From an uncultured Lachnospiraceae bacterium (GTDB lineage Bacteria; Bacillota; Clostridia; Lachnospirales; Lachnospiraceae), in assembly GCA_910577645.1 (NCBI GenBank), contig CAJTOL010000005.1, positions 62,001-126,000 of the forward strand: a DNA stretch of 64,000 bases, given 5' to 3'. Position numbers and translations under genes: made by a program. Every line of letters starts with the position of its first letter. Positions within the stretch are counted from its first letter, which is position 1. The notes beneath the pieces are model-generated. The model was not told where the DNA came from and made no database searches. It worked only from the letters and a program-made list of their open reading frames with translations. Positions 34,664 through 43,743 of this stretch are shown one piece after another.

Positions 34664-35335
34664 TTAAAATACATAAGAATCGGGGGTGGAATCAGATTCT
34701 TTTGCAGTATCCGGAGCTCCTAAATGGGGACGGAACAGCCGATAGAAAAACCATGCGTTGAGCCAGGCGGTAACAGAAAATCCGCACAGCAGCCAAAACA
34801 GGAGATACAACGGAAACATCCGGGCATCCACCAGGGTAAAATACATAGGGAGAAAGGTAATGGCGGCCACGGCAATTAAGTAGCCGATTTTGTGAAAAGC
34901 AAAATAAAAGGCGTGGAACAGCAGGGCTTTTAAGGAATTGGAAAAGGCCGCAATTACCGGGAACAGATATAAAAATAATATCACGTCCACAAATAAAAGG
35001 ATTAGGATACTGATGGAAAACAAAAGCCCAAAAGGAGAGGCCCCCTGAGGAAAGAAGCAGTGCTCCAGCCATGCAGTCAAAAGCAGCAGAAGGATCAGAA
35101 GCCAGCCAAAAGTGGCCTGTTTGAAATTTTCCCGAAAGCTTCTGAAAAACAGACGGGTCACAGAGACTTCTCCATCTTTATGAAGCTTTAAAACTGAATA
35201 GTAGAGAGCAGTGAAAGATGCTCCTGCGGTAATAACCGGCAGAGCGCAGATCATGAAATACAGATTTAGAAGGACAAAGGAACTGACCCGATCTAAAAAA
35301 CGGCCGAGAAAGCTGTCATTGCTGAAAAGGTTCAT
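34664..35335 (-). CDS. YesL-like membrane protein (DUF624)
   Basis: The 223-residue protein has about five membrane segments and the N-terminal FLDRVSSFVLLNLYFMICALPVIT typical of DUF624/YesL proteins. These are commonly found beside family 1 sugar-binding ABC transporters in Firmicutes; the role is unproven, perhaps in transport or sensing. AAGGAGG precedes ATG 35335. It precedes the AraC-type regulator gene on the same strand by 41 bp and diverges from the alpha-galactosidase gene. Confidence 0.9.
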   Translation of the reverse strand: MNLFSNDSFLGRFLDRVSSFVLLNLYFMICALPVITAGASFTALYYSVLKLHKDGEVSVTRLFFRSFRENFKQATFGWLLILLLLLTAWLEHCFFPQGASPFGLLFSISILILLFVDVILFLYLFPVIAAFSNSLKALLFHAFYFAFHKIGYLIAVAAITFLPMYFTLVDARMFPLYLLFWLLCGFSVTAWLNAWFFYRLFRPHLGAPDTAKESDSTPDSYVF

Positions 35336-35406
35336 GGGATGGCCTCCTTATTATATTTTAATATTTTACAAATATTTCATGGGATGAAACTATTATAATA
35401 TTTTTT

Positions 35407-35435
35407 TTGCGTGATTTCAATGAATATTCTATAAT
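35407..35435 (+). promoter_or_regulatory. Promoter of the alpha-galactosidase gene
   Basis: TTGCGT (35407-35412), a 17-bp spacer and consensus TATAAT (35430-35435). The leader to ATG 35572 is about 130 nt and carries a 29-codon reading frame at 35463 without a good ribosome site. Confidence 0.6.
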
Positions 35436-35571
35436 TAATCAAAGATAGGTATAATCAGGAAATGAGTTATATCATTGGATATACAGAATCCGGGCTTATT
35501 GTATCTGATAGCTCATATAAGCTGGAGGCTGTGGAACAAAAGAGAGAATAAAAAGACAGGAGCAAGAAGTT

Positions 35572-37770
35572 ATGGCAATTGTTTATAATGAGGAGATAAA
35601 GGTTTTTAATTTGGAGACAGAATATTCCACCTATCAGATGAAGGTAGGGGAATTTGGATTTTTGCTCCATCTATATTATGGAGAAAAACTGGAGGCAGAT
35701 TCGGATTTATCTTATTTGATCCAGAGGGCAGACCGGGGATTCTCAGGAAACCCCTATGAAGCCAGATATGACAGGACTTTTTCCCTGGATTACTTCCCTC
35801 AGGAATATTCCTGCTTTGGCAATGGGGATTACCGTGCAGACAGTATTCAGACCATACATGCAGACGGAAGCAATGTTACGGATCTCAGATACAAATCCCA
35901 TAAGATTTATCCCGGAAAATATCGCCTGCCAGGCCTTCCCGCAATGTTCTGGAAGGAAGAGGAAGGGGATAGCCTGGAGATTACCATGGAGGATCCGGTT
36001 ACCGGAGTACAGGTGGTACTCTATTACGGCGTTCTGGAAAAGGGGGATGTAATTACCAGAAGCGTCCGGGTGATGAATGGCGGACAAACGCCGGTAGAGC
36101 TTAAAAAAGCTATGTCCCTGTGCCTGGATATGAACCATAACCAGCTGGATTTCATCCATTTTTACGGACGGCATACAATGGAACGCCAGATGGAGAGAGG
36201 GCCTTTACACCACGGTAAACAGTCTATCGGAAGCCTAAGAGGGATATCCAGCCATCATCACAACCCCTTTGTGATTCTCTGCGACAGGCAGGCTACGGAG
36301 GAACGGGGAGATTGCTATGGGATGATGTTTTTATACAGCGGCAACTTCCTGGCAGAAGTGGAGGTGGATCAGATCCATCAGACCAGAGCAATAATGGGAA
36401 TTCACCCGGAGCAGTTTTCCTTCCGTTTGGAACCGGGAGAAGATCTGGCGCTTCCGGAGGTGGCCATGATCTATACACACAAAGGCCTGTCCTGTCTGTC
36501 CCTAAAATTCCATGATGCGATTCGCCAGCATATTATGCGGGGAGAGTGGGCTCATAAGCGCCGTCCCATTCTGATCAATAACTGGGAAGCTACATATTTT
36601 GATTTTAACGGACAAAAGCTTGTGGATATTGCCAGGGACGCTAAAGAGCTGGGTATTGAGATGCTGGTTATGGATGACGGCTGGTTTGGTAAGCGGGATT
36701 CCGACAACAGCGGCCTGGGAGACTGGGTGGTTAACGAGGATAAACTGGGCTGTACCTTAAAAGAGCTGGTAACTCAGGTTAACAGCCTGGGACTGAAATT
36801 TGGCATGTGGTTTGAGCCTGAGATGATCTGCGAGGACAGTAACTTATACCGTGCCCATCCGGACTGGATGATGAGGGTACCGGGAAGAGCGGGAAACATA
36901 GCCAGAGAACAATTTGTTCTGGATTATACCAGAAAAGAAGTTCGGGATTATATTGAACAGGCTATGAGCAGGATTCTGGATTCTGCTAATATTGAATATA
37001 TTAAGTGGGATATGAACCGAAGCATGTGCAACGTCTTTTCTGCCGCGCTTCCTGCAGAACGCCAGGGGGAGATCTCTTACCGGTACGTCCTGGGCCTTTA
37101 TGAATTGCTGGAACGGCTTACTTCCAAATATCCTTATATCCTGTTTGAAGGGTGCAGCGGCGGCGGCGGAAGGTTTGACGCAGGTATGCTTTATTATACG
37201 CCTCAGATCTGGTGTAGCGACGATACCGATGCCATTGAACGGCTGAAGATACAGTACGGAACTTCCTTTGGCTATCCCATAGGAGCAGTGGGAAGCCACG
37301 TTTCTGCCTGTCCAAACCACCAGACCAAGAGAATTACACCCATTGAGACAAGAGGAACCGTAGCCATGGCGGGAACATTTGGCTATGAGCTGGATCTGAC
37401 AAAACTTACACAGGAAGAAAAGAAGGTGGTCCGTCAGCAAGTGGAGGAATATAAAAAATATGACCATCTGGTTCATGAAGGCGATTACTACCGGCTGTCC
37501 GGTCCTTATGGAAACGACAGGGTTACCTGCTGGCAGTTTATGGATAAAGAGAAGAAAAACGGTCTCTTCTGTGCGGTATATACCCGCCTTCAGGCCAATC
37601 CGGCCCCTCTGATTATTAAGCTGAAGGGGTTGGATAAAAAGCGCAGGTATGAAATAAACGGCCGGATCTATTCCGGAGCCGCCCTAATGTATGGCGGGCT
37701 TTTACTGCCGGTGCCGGAGAGTGAGTATCAGTCATTCCGATTTGAGATTCAAGAAAAAGAAAACCTTTAA
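35572..37770 (+). CDS. Alpha-galactosidase, glycoside hydrolase family 36
   Basis: The 732-residue enzyme has the GH36 layout: N-terminal beta-sandwich (to about residue 320), a catalytic barrel with WEATYFDF, LVMDDGWFGKRD, the nucleophile Asp in YIKWDMNR (near residue 479) and the acid/base Asp in WCSDDTDAIERL (near 548), and a C-terminal beta domain. It removes alpha-1,6-linked galactose from melibiose, raffinose and related sugars. There is no signal peptide, so it acts on imported oligosaccharides. ACAGGAGC precedes ATG 35572. A terminator follows. Confidence 0.97.
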   Translation: MAIVYNEEIKVFNLETEYSTYQMKVGEFGFLLHLYYGEKLEADSDLSYLIQRADRGFSGNPYEARYDRTFSLDYFPQEYSCFGNGDYRADSIQTIHADGSNVTDLRYKSHKIYPGKYRLPGLPAMFWKEEEGDSLEITMEDPVTGVQVVLYYGVLEKGDVITRSVRVMNGGQTPVELKKAMSLCLDMNHNQLDFIHFYGRHTMERQMERGPLHHGKQSIGSLRGISSHHHNPFVILCDRQATEERGDCYGMMFLYSGNFLAEVEVDQIHQTRAIMGIHPEQFSFRLEPGEDLALPEVAMIYTHKGLSCLSLKFHDAIRQHIMRGEWAHKRRPILINNWEATYFDFNGQKLVDIARDAKELGIEMLVMDDGWFGKRDSDNSGLGDWVVNEDKLGCTLKELVTQVNSLGLKFGMWFEPEMICEDSNLYRAHPDWMMRVPGRAGNIAREQFVLDYTRKEVRDYIEQAMSRILDSANIEYIKWDMNRSMCNVFSAALPAERQGEISYRYVLGLYELLERLTSKYPYILFEGCSGGGGRFDAGMLYYTPQIWCSDDTDAIERLKIQYGTSFGYPIGAVGSHVSACPNHQTKRITPIETRGTVAMAGTFGYELDLTKLTQEEKKVVRQQVEEYKKYDHLVHEGDYYRLSGPYGNDRVTCWQFMDKEKKNGLFCAVYTRLQANPAPLIIKLKGLDKKRRYEINGRIYSGAALMYGGLLLPVPESEYQSFRFEIQEKENL

Positions 37771-37784
37771 AACACAATAAAAAG

Positions 37785-37838
37785 TGCCGCTGTCCGGCTC
37801 TGTAAGCCATTGGCTTTGGGGGAACAGCGGTATTTTTT
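37785..37838 (+). terminator. Terminator after the alpha-galactosidase gene
   Basis: TGCCGCTGTCC (37785-37795) pairs with GGAACAGCGGTA (37821-37832) with one bulge, followed by a run of T. The loop holds a smaller AAGCC/GGCTT hairpin. Confidence 0.8.
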
Positions 37839-37847
37839 ATTGACAAG

Positions 37848-38506
37848 TAGGACTTACTGAGCTGGCAGCGGCAAAGCCAGATGGCTATACCATAGGAGCA
37901 TTATCTAATTTGGATCACATTCTGGTTCTTTTAACCAGCGAAAATGTGTCCTATGACTATGATTCTTTTTCCTATATCGGAGCCATTAATACTACAGTGA
38001 ATGTACTTATGGCGAACCAGGCATCCGGCTTTGGAACGCTGAAGGAGTTAGTGGAATTTGCGAAGGAAAATCCGGGAAAAATTACAGTGGCGGTGTCAGG
38101 AAAAACACATATTGCAGAGCTGGCAATGTTTGAACAGGAAGCGGGAATTAAAGTGACTTCTGTTATGCAGGAGAGCGGCGGAGATAGTCTGAATCCCGCT
38201 GGCCTCATTTGGCGGGGAGAGGATAGCTTCCATTGAAGAGATTCCTACAATGAAGGAGCTGGGATATAATGTTGCTACAGAAACTTACCGGGTAGTTACA
38301 GCCCCAAAAGGGACTCCTCAGGAGGTTCTGGATAAGCTGGAGGCTGCTATAAAGAAGGCAACTGACAATGAGAAATTTCAGCAGACGATGACAGATATGA
38401 GTGAGATATACCGTTTCCTTGGGCAGAAAGAAGTAAAGGAGAGATTAGATCATGACTATAAGGCTATGACAGAAATGTTGGAGCAAAAACAGGATATATT
38501 TCAATA
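37848..38506 (+). pseudogene. TctC-type substrate-binding protein remnant
   Basis: The reading starts mid-protein (GLTELAAAKPDGYTIGALSN) right after the upstream terminator, so the 5' third with signal peptide is gone. It runs to VMQESGGDSLNPAG, then homology shifts frame near 38200 to ERIASIEEIPTMKELGY and runs to a stop at 38506. About 40 residues are missing at the shift. TctC proteins bind carboxylates such as citrate for the tripartite tricarboxylate transporter. Neither piece has its own good start, so it is non-functional. Confidence 0.85.
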
Positions 38507-38536
38507 GTGCCAGAGGAATATAAGAGGATAATAGAT

Positions 38537-39863
38537 ATGGGTATTTTCTTTGACAGTTTGTGTTTGGTGATTTCACCGATGGGAATTCTAATCAATGTTA
38601 CTGGTGTGATTTTGGGAATTATTTTTGGCGCTCTTCCTGGCCTTAATGGAGTGGTAGGAGTAGCACTGCTGCTTCCTGTTACCTATGGTATGCCCCCTGC
38701 CTACGGGTTGATAATGCTGGGAGGTTTGTTCGGAGTCGTGATAATGGGAGTGTTTACCCCTGCTCTTTCAAAATTGGCATTAAAATTTGGACCTCCGGAA
38801 TTGTTTTTGGTCTGTATGGCAGGGCTTGCGGTAGTGGGAAGTCTGATGGGAAAGAGTATCGGGAAGGGATTCTTTTCTGTAGCATTCGGACTGGCTTTAT
38901 CTATTGTGGGGATGGATACGGTTTCCTGCAATTACCGTTTTACATTTGACAATTTTAACTTGCAGTCCGGCCTTAGCCTGATACCTGTAAGCGTCGGTTT
39001 TTTGCAATTGCAGAGACGCTGAATATGCTTTATAATACAGCAGATAATGGAGTTGTTGAGAGCAGCAAAGAATCCTACAGGATTGGAGCTTGTATGAAAG
39101 AACTGGCGCTCCGGTGGAAGCTTGTGCTGAAAAGCTCTGTGATTGGCACTATTATCGGAATTTTGCCGGGAACCGGCGGGGCTATTGCTTCTTTTATCGC
39201 ATATGGCGAGGCAAAACGAAGCTCAAGAGAACCCCATCTTTTCGGAAAAGGCAGCATTGACGGAATTATTGCGCCGGAAAGCGCGAATAATGCGGCGGTA
39301 GGAGGCTCCTTTGTACCGCTTCTCAGCCTGGGAATACCAGGATCTGCCACCTCTGCAATCATATTTGGGACTTTGACAGTTCATGGCCTGATACCAGGTC
39401 CGAAGCTATTCAGTGAACACGCGGACATGGTGTATGCGCTCATAATCGGGTTATTTTTCAGCATTGTTGTGATGGTGGTAATTGGGCTGGGAGGAATATC
39501 TGCCTTTTCAAAAATATTGAAGATAAAGACAACTTATATTATCCCGGCAGTGCTGGCTTTTTCTGTAATCGGAGCTTACAGTGCCAGAAATAATCTCTTT
39601 GATGTGCTGGTTGCAGTTGTATTCGGGTTTATTGGATTCGTGTTTAAAAGGAACCAGATTCCTATTGCGCCCAGCGTTTTAGGTATGATATTAGGAGCAA
39701 TGGCAGAACAGAATTTACGCCGTACGCTTACCATTGCGGGAGCGAAAGAAGTAAACATTTTTCTTACATTTTGCTTAGGCCCATATCGGTTGTGATTTTG
39801 ATCTTGCTGGCGCTGCTTATTTATGGGAATATGAAGACCGCCCTGAGATCAGAGGCGGAGTAG
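38537..39863 (+). pseudogene. TctA-type tripartite carboxylate transporter membrane subunit, degraded
   Basis: Three lesions are visible. Near 38725, AYGLIMLGG joins directly to LFGVVIMGVF, so roughly 60 residues present in intact TctA are lost in frame, probably between GG repeats. Near 39000 a run of six T where seven are needed shifts the frame: SVGFLQ... instead of the expected GFFAIAETLNML. Near 39775 another single-base shift separates the body from the C-terminal ISVVILILLALLIYGN. The small subunit gene tctB is absent. The homopolymer loss alone could be a sequencing error, but the others are not. Confidence 0.83.
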
Positions 39864-39894
39864 GGCGTGTGTCCATATCCACTGAGGATAAAGT

Positions 39895-40074
39895 GCCTTT
39901 GAAAGTGCTGAACACGCTGACGGAAACGAACAGGATTTAGTAAATTCATTAAGAGAAGGCAATTCATTTATTCCGGAGCTGTCTTTAGTTGCAGAAATAG
40001 ATGGAAAGATTATAGGACATATTATGTTCACAAAAGGAGCCGTTGAAATTTGCCGGCAGAGAAGTTTGGCATAA
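39895..40074 (+). pseudogene. GNAT acetyltransferase gene fragment
   Basis: About 59 codons in one frame read AFESAEHADGNEQDLVNSLR and then SFIPELSLVAEIDGKIIGHI, the first half of a GNAT N-acetyltransferase. The acetyl-CoA-binding half is absent; the frame ends in unrelated residues at 40074. No start codon or ribosome site is at its beginning. It is a remnant lying beside the Tct remnants. Confidence 0.75.
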
Positions 40075-40102
40075 ACTAATAATGAAGGGCAGAAAGAAAA
40101 GC

Positions 40103-40175
40103 AGGAGTGTCGCAAAATGAAATAAGGTAGTTTCTATTACCAAATGTCCACCTTATCTCATTTTGCGACACTCCT
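40103..40175. repeat. Near-perfect long hairpin, member of the intergenic hairpin family
   Basis: The 18-bp arm AGGAGTGTCGCAAAATGA (40103-40120) has a perfect complement at 40158-40175; pairing extends to about 28 bp with two mismatches. The loop TTTCTATTACCAAATGTC resembles that of the 19.8-kb element. No T-run follows on either strand, so it is not a standard terminator. Confidence 0.7.
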
Positions 40176-40220
40176 ATAATTGACTTCATTTAAGAAAGTC
40201 CGCTTTACAATAGGCTGGAA

Positions 40221-40679
40221 TTAGACAGGATTTAACAAAAAAGCGATATCATTGGAATAGCCCAGCTTTTTAATCAGGCGTTGGATCAGATTGCTGTGCC
40301 GTTCAATGGTGAGCTTCATCATATTGTGTTCCGTCTTTAATGTGTATAGTTCAGCGGCTGTCTTTTCATATCGCGTAGCGGCAGGAACATAGTTTTCGGC
40401 CAAAAGCTTGATAGTAGGGATAAAGGTATTTTCGATCTCCAGCCTTATTTGAGAAACAGCTTCCTTCAAATTTTCCATATCCAGAGCCAGTGTGGCGGTA
40501 GTGTTTTTGAGTCCGGCCACATCCTGCTTAAGTTCCGCTACGTCCAGTTTCAATTCTGAAATGTCAGCCTGTATAGGGGCTAACTTCTCGTTTAACTTTT
40601 GGTCGAGCTTTTCTTCCAGCTTTTCTTCCAGCTTCTGATCCAGCATCTGCGACAAAATTTGCATTTCTTCTTGAGTCAT
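40221..40679 (-). CDS. Coiled-coil hypothetical protein
   Basis: ATG 40679 is chosen because AAGGAGG ends six bases before it; an earlier ATG overlaps that site. The 152-residue product is almost entirely alpha-helical. A heptad-like array of KLEEKLEEKLDQKLNEKL and later DISELKLDVAELKQDVAGLK predicts a long coiled coil (about residues 12-75), followed by a second helical part. No enzymatic motif or membrane helix is present. Similar proteins are frequent in gut Clostridia without known function. Confidence 0.75.
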   Translation of the reverse strand: MTQEEMQILSQMLDQKLEEKLEEKLDQKLNEKLAPIQADISELKLDVAELKQDVAGLKNTTATLALDMENLKEAVSQIRLEIENTFIPTIKLLAENYVPAATRYEKTAAELYTLKTEHNMMKLTIERHSNLIQRLIKKLGYSNDIAFLLNPV

Positions 40680-40936
40680 AGGCATCCTCCTTCTTTTTTC
40701 TCAGTGGACAAGACAACCATGTGCCCCTTGTCTGCTGAGGGTAAATATATAAAAATTGTTGGTGAGAGCATTATACAATATTATCCAATTATTGTCTATA
40801 TTTTTCCGAACTTTGTCGAAAAGATCTTAGCCGGGGGAAAGAAACAAAAGAGATTGACACTGGTTTCCAGGAGGAGTAAAATTATAGAAAGCAGAATCAC
40901 CAATAATTGACAAAAAAAGACATAAGGGAGAGGGGT

Positions 40937-41989
40937 ATGAAAAGGAAACAGATTGTGCTGGCCGCCGCTGTAACGGTTCTGGCAGGCAGTGCCTCAATAA
41001 CCGGCTACGCAGGCTCCTGGGAGCAGCAGAGAGAGGCAAATAATGCTTGGAGGTACAGGGAGGACGGCAGCTATATCCGCAATTCCTGGAAAGAGATAGA
41101 TGGAACCTGGTACTACTTTGACGGAAACTGTCATATGGTAATTGGGAGCTATTTAATTGACGGCAAGACGGAAAGATTTGATCAAAACGGCGCCTGGATA
41201 AAACCATCAGAGGGCCAGAATAACATCAGGACAGAAAAAACGACAGAGGAGGAAGGACCGGGGCCGGGAACAGGCGGCTGGGAACAGGACGGCAGAGGAT
41301 GGTATTACCGGAATTTTGACGGCTCCCGGGAGAGGGACAGTTGGAAGGAAATTAAAGGTTCCTGGTATTATTTTGACGGTGACGGCTATATGGCCTCAGA
41401 TGCCTGGATTGATACAAACGGAGTCCGCTACCGGGTATCCTCAGACGGCAGTATGGTAAAAAATCAGAAAATTGTGGTAGACGGGTTAGAATATAAAATA
41501 GATGAAAACGGCGCAGTACAGTGGGAAGGTACTGGCCAGGAGACAGAAGAAAGCCTGCAGGCAAAAGCCATTGCGGCTCAGATAGTGGCATCTATTACCA
41601 ATGATTCTATGACCAAGGCACAGAAGGCCAATGCCATTTACGATTATGTCCGGAGAAGCACCAGCTATACCTACGGAGGCCCCCGCCCTGAAGGAGGAGA
41701 GGCGGCCGCTGCATTATACGGATTCCGCCGCCATTACGGAAACTGTTTTGAATACTATTCCATGTCCAAATACCTTCTGGAGGCGGCCGGTATGGAAAAC
41801 ATTATGGTTACCAGAGCTTCTGACCGGGATCATTTCTGGAATCTGGTAAATGTAGACGGCGCATGGTATCATTTTGACACCACACCCAGAAGGACCGGAG
41901 GAAGATGGTGCCTGGTGACAACGGAACAGCTTAGAGGCTCCTGGGGCGCCCATAATTTTGATGTAAATGCCTATCCGGCAACTCCATAA
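40937..41989 (+). CDS. Secreted transglutaminase-like protein with cell-wall-binding repeats
   Basis: ATG 40937 follows GGGAGAGGGG and gives 350 residues. A signal peptide (about residues 1-26, ending ITGYAG) is followed by two pairs of GW-type wall-binding repeats (SWKEIDGTWYYFDGN; SWKEIKGSWYYFDGD) and a C-terminal transglutaminase-like domain. That domain has a Cys in YGNCFEYYSM, His in RDHFWNLVNVDG and Asp in HFDTTPRR, the Cys-His-Asp triad. It may crosslink or cleave wall or surface proteins. The next gene starts 6 bp after its stop, so it is the first gene of the surface operon. Confidence 0.9.
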   Translation: MKRKQIVLAAAVTVLAGSASITGYAGSWEQQREANNAWRYREDGSYIRNSWKEIDGTWYYFDGNCHMVIGSYLIDGKTERFDQNGAWIKPSEGQNNIRTEKTTEEEGPGPGTGGWEQDGRGWYYRNFDGSRERDSWKEIKGSWYYFDGDGYMASDAWIDTNGVRYRVSSDGSMVKNQKIVVDGLEYKIDENGAVQWEGTGQETEESLQAKAIAAQIVASITNDSMTKAQKANAIYDYVRRSTSYTYGGPRPEGGEAAAALYGFRRHYGNCFEYYSMSKYLLEAAGMENIMVTRASDRDHFWNLVNVDGAWYHFDTTPRRTGGRWCLVTTEQLRGSWGAHNFDVNAYPATP

Positions 41990-41995
41990 GCTGCC

Positions 41996-43078
41996 ATGAC
42001 AGAGAAAAAGGGATGGGGCCTTAAAGCCAGCCCGGTACTGGGGGCTTTCGCCTTTGTGCTGGCTTTAACCGGCATTCAGCAGATTTTTATGCCCAAATAT
42101 CAAGGGGCGGTTATTGAGGGCAACTTTACAGAGGAATATTACCGGGATCCTACCCGGCATGAGCTTTTGATCATTGGAAACTGCGAGTCTTATGAGAATA
42201 TTTCCACCATGAAGCTTTGGGAGGATTTCGGTATTACCAGCTACATCCGGGGCAATGCCAACCAGCTGGTATCTCAGTCCTACTATATACTGATGGAGGC
42301 TTTGGAGCGGGAGCAGCCAAAGGCAGTGATTTTTAATGTCCAGGCCATGACGGTGGAGGGACAGGACACGGAAGAATATAACCGGATGGTATTTGACGGG
42401 ATGAATTGGAGCCGCTATAAATGGGAAGGCATACGGGCCTCCGCTATGGAGGATGAAGAGATGATAGAGTATGTATTTCCCCTGCTTCGCTATCATTCCA
42501 GATGGCAGGATTTGGAGAAAGAAGATTTTCTCTATGCGGTGAAGGAAAAGCCCCTTACCTCCTTTAACGGATATTATTTAAGAGCGGATGTGCGCCCGGC
42601 GGGAGAGTTTCCCAGGGAACGGCGAAAGGAAGATTACACCTTTCCGGAAGAAAACTATAAATATCTGGATTTAATCCGTCAGGCATGTGAGGACAGAGGA
42701 ATTCGGCTTATTCTTATGAAAGCTCCCAGTCTGTATCCGGAATGGTCAGACCCCTATGAGCGGCAGATTCTGATCTATGCCAGGGAGCACGGCCTTATTT
42801 ACTGGAACCTGCTGGCAGACGCGGATAAGGTGGGGCTGGATATGTCCCGGGATACATATGACGAGGGGCTTCACCTGAATGTTTATGGGGCGGAAAAGGT
42901 TTCCGCCTATCTGGGCCCGATTTTATCGGAGGAGCTGGGCCTTGCCGATTACCGCCAGGATCCGGCGGCGGCTTCTTATTATAATCAGCGCCTGGCAGCG
43001 TATAAAGAGGAGAAAGCCTGTCAGGAGGCAGAATTTGCAGAGTTTGGCTATATTAAGCGTCTGGCCGGCGAAGAATAG
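41996..43078 (+). CDS. Membrane-anchored SGNH-like protein (DltD/AlgJ-like)
   Basis: The 360-residue protein has one N-terminal membrane helix (about residues 13-32). A first block reads LLIIGNCESYENIS, with Ser in the place of the SGNH nucleophile, and a C-terminal block reads TYDEGLHLNVYGAEK, fitting the catalytic Asp-x-x-His. This arrangement is like DltD and the alginate acetylation proteins AlgJ/AlgX, which work outside the membrane with MBOAT proteins. It has no strong ribosome site and is probably translationally coupled to the gene before it. The MBOAT gene is 2.7 kb downstream in the same operon. The enzyme role is inferred. Confidence 0.72.
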   Translation: MTEKKGWGLKASPVLGAFAFVLALTGIQQIFMPKYQGAVIEGNFTEEYYRDPTRHELLIIGNCESYENISTMKLWEDFGITSYIRGNANQLVSQSYYILMEALEREQPKAVIFNVQAMTVEGQDTEEYNRMVFDGMNWSRYKWEGIRASAMEDEEMIEYVFPLLRYHSRWQDLEKEDFLYAVKEKPLTSFNGYYLRADVRPAGEFPRERRKEDYTFPEENYKYLDLIRQACEDRGIRLILMKAPSLYPEWSDPYERQILIYAREHGLIYWNLLADADKVGLDMSRDTYDEGLHLNVYGAEKVSAYLGPILSEELGLADYRQDPAAASYYNQRLAAYKEEKACQEAEFAEFGYIKRLAGEE

Positions 43079-43130
43079 AAGGCCTGGACTTTTTATATAG
43101 AAAAATAGGAATATCAGGAGGATGCAGAGG

Positions 43131-43628
43131 ATGAAAATGTTGAAAAAAGCGGCGGCGGCGGTTCTTACTTTAACGGCCGTGGTGTCCATGACCCTGTGTG
43201 TATGGGGGGCGGAAAAGAAAACTGCCTATACCTTTACGGCAGATAAGGTGCAGATAAGCGTAGGAACAGAGGCTAAGCCGGTATTAGACAGCTTGGGGGC
43301 GGCTAAGGAGAGCAAAACCTTAACCAACTGTGCCAACAGCGGTAAGGATAAAGTATATCTGTATGAAAACTTTGATATCTACACCACTCAGAACGAGAAG
43401 AAGGACACCATTATCCAGTCAGTTGTTTTAAAGACCGATAAGGCGGCCACTGAGGAAGGGATTAAGCTGGGGCAGACTCCCAAGGAGGTTAAGGCAGCGT
43501 ATCCGGATGCGGTGGAAAGTTATGGCCTTTATACGGTAACCCTTGGAAATTCCAAGATTGTGATTGACTGTGGCATGAAAAACGATAAGGTAGTGGACAT
43601 TTCTTACGAATATTACGTTGCAAAATAA
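43131..43628 (+). CDS. Small secreted protein of unknown function
   Basis: ATG 43131 lies 9 bp after AGGAGG; an ATG at 43122 abuts that site and is unlikely. The 165-residue product has a signal peptide (AAAAVLTLTAVVSMTLCVWG) and a mature domain starting KKTAYTFTADKVQISVG. It contains an LGQTPKEVKAAYPDAVESYG stretch that looks like a short repeat domain seen in secreted clostridial proteins. No named family is recognised. It lies between the SGNH-like and FkbH-like genes and may be an extracytoplasmic accessory of the predicted acylation system. Confidence 0.75.
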   Translation: MKMLKKAAAAVLTLTAVVSMTLCVWGAEKKTAYTFTADKVQISVGTEAKPVLDSLGAAKESKTLTNCANSGKDKVYLYENFDIYTTQNEKKDTIIQSVVLKTDKAATEEGIKLGQTPKEVKAAYPDAVESYGLYTVTLGNSKIVIDCGMKNDKVVDISYEYYVAK

Positions 43629-43743
43629 TTTAATTGTAACAGTTCAGACGGGAATATCAGAAATGGTATTCCTGCTTTTCTATGTCAGGGAATACAGGGA
43701 AGGTGGGGATGGTACGCCGTCTGTACCCAAAAGGAGTACAAAA

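Noticed and set aside
35463..35552. 29-codon reading frame (starts MSYIIGYTESGL) in the leader of the alpha-galactosidase gene
   Set aside because: AGGAA abuts the ATG with no spacing, there is no recognisable family, and the length is within chance expectation.
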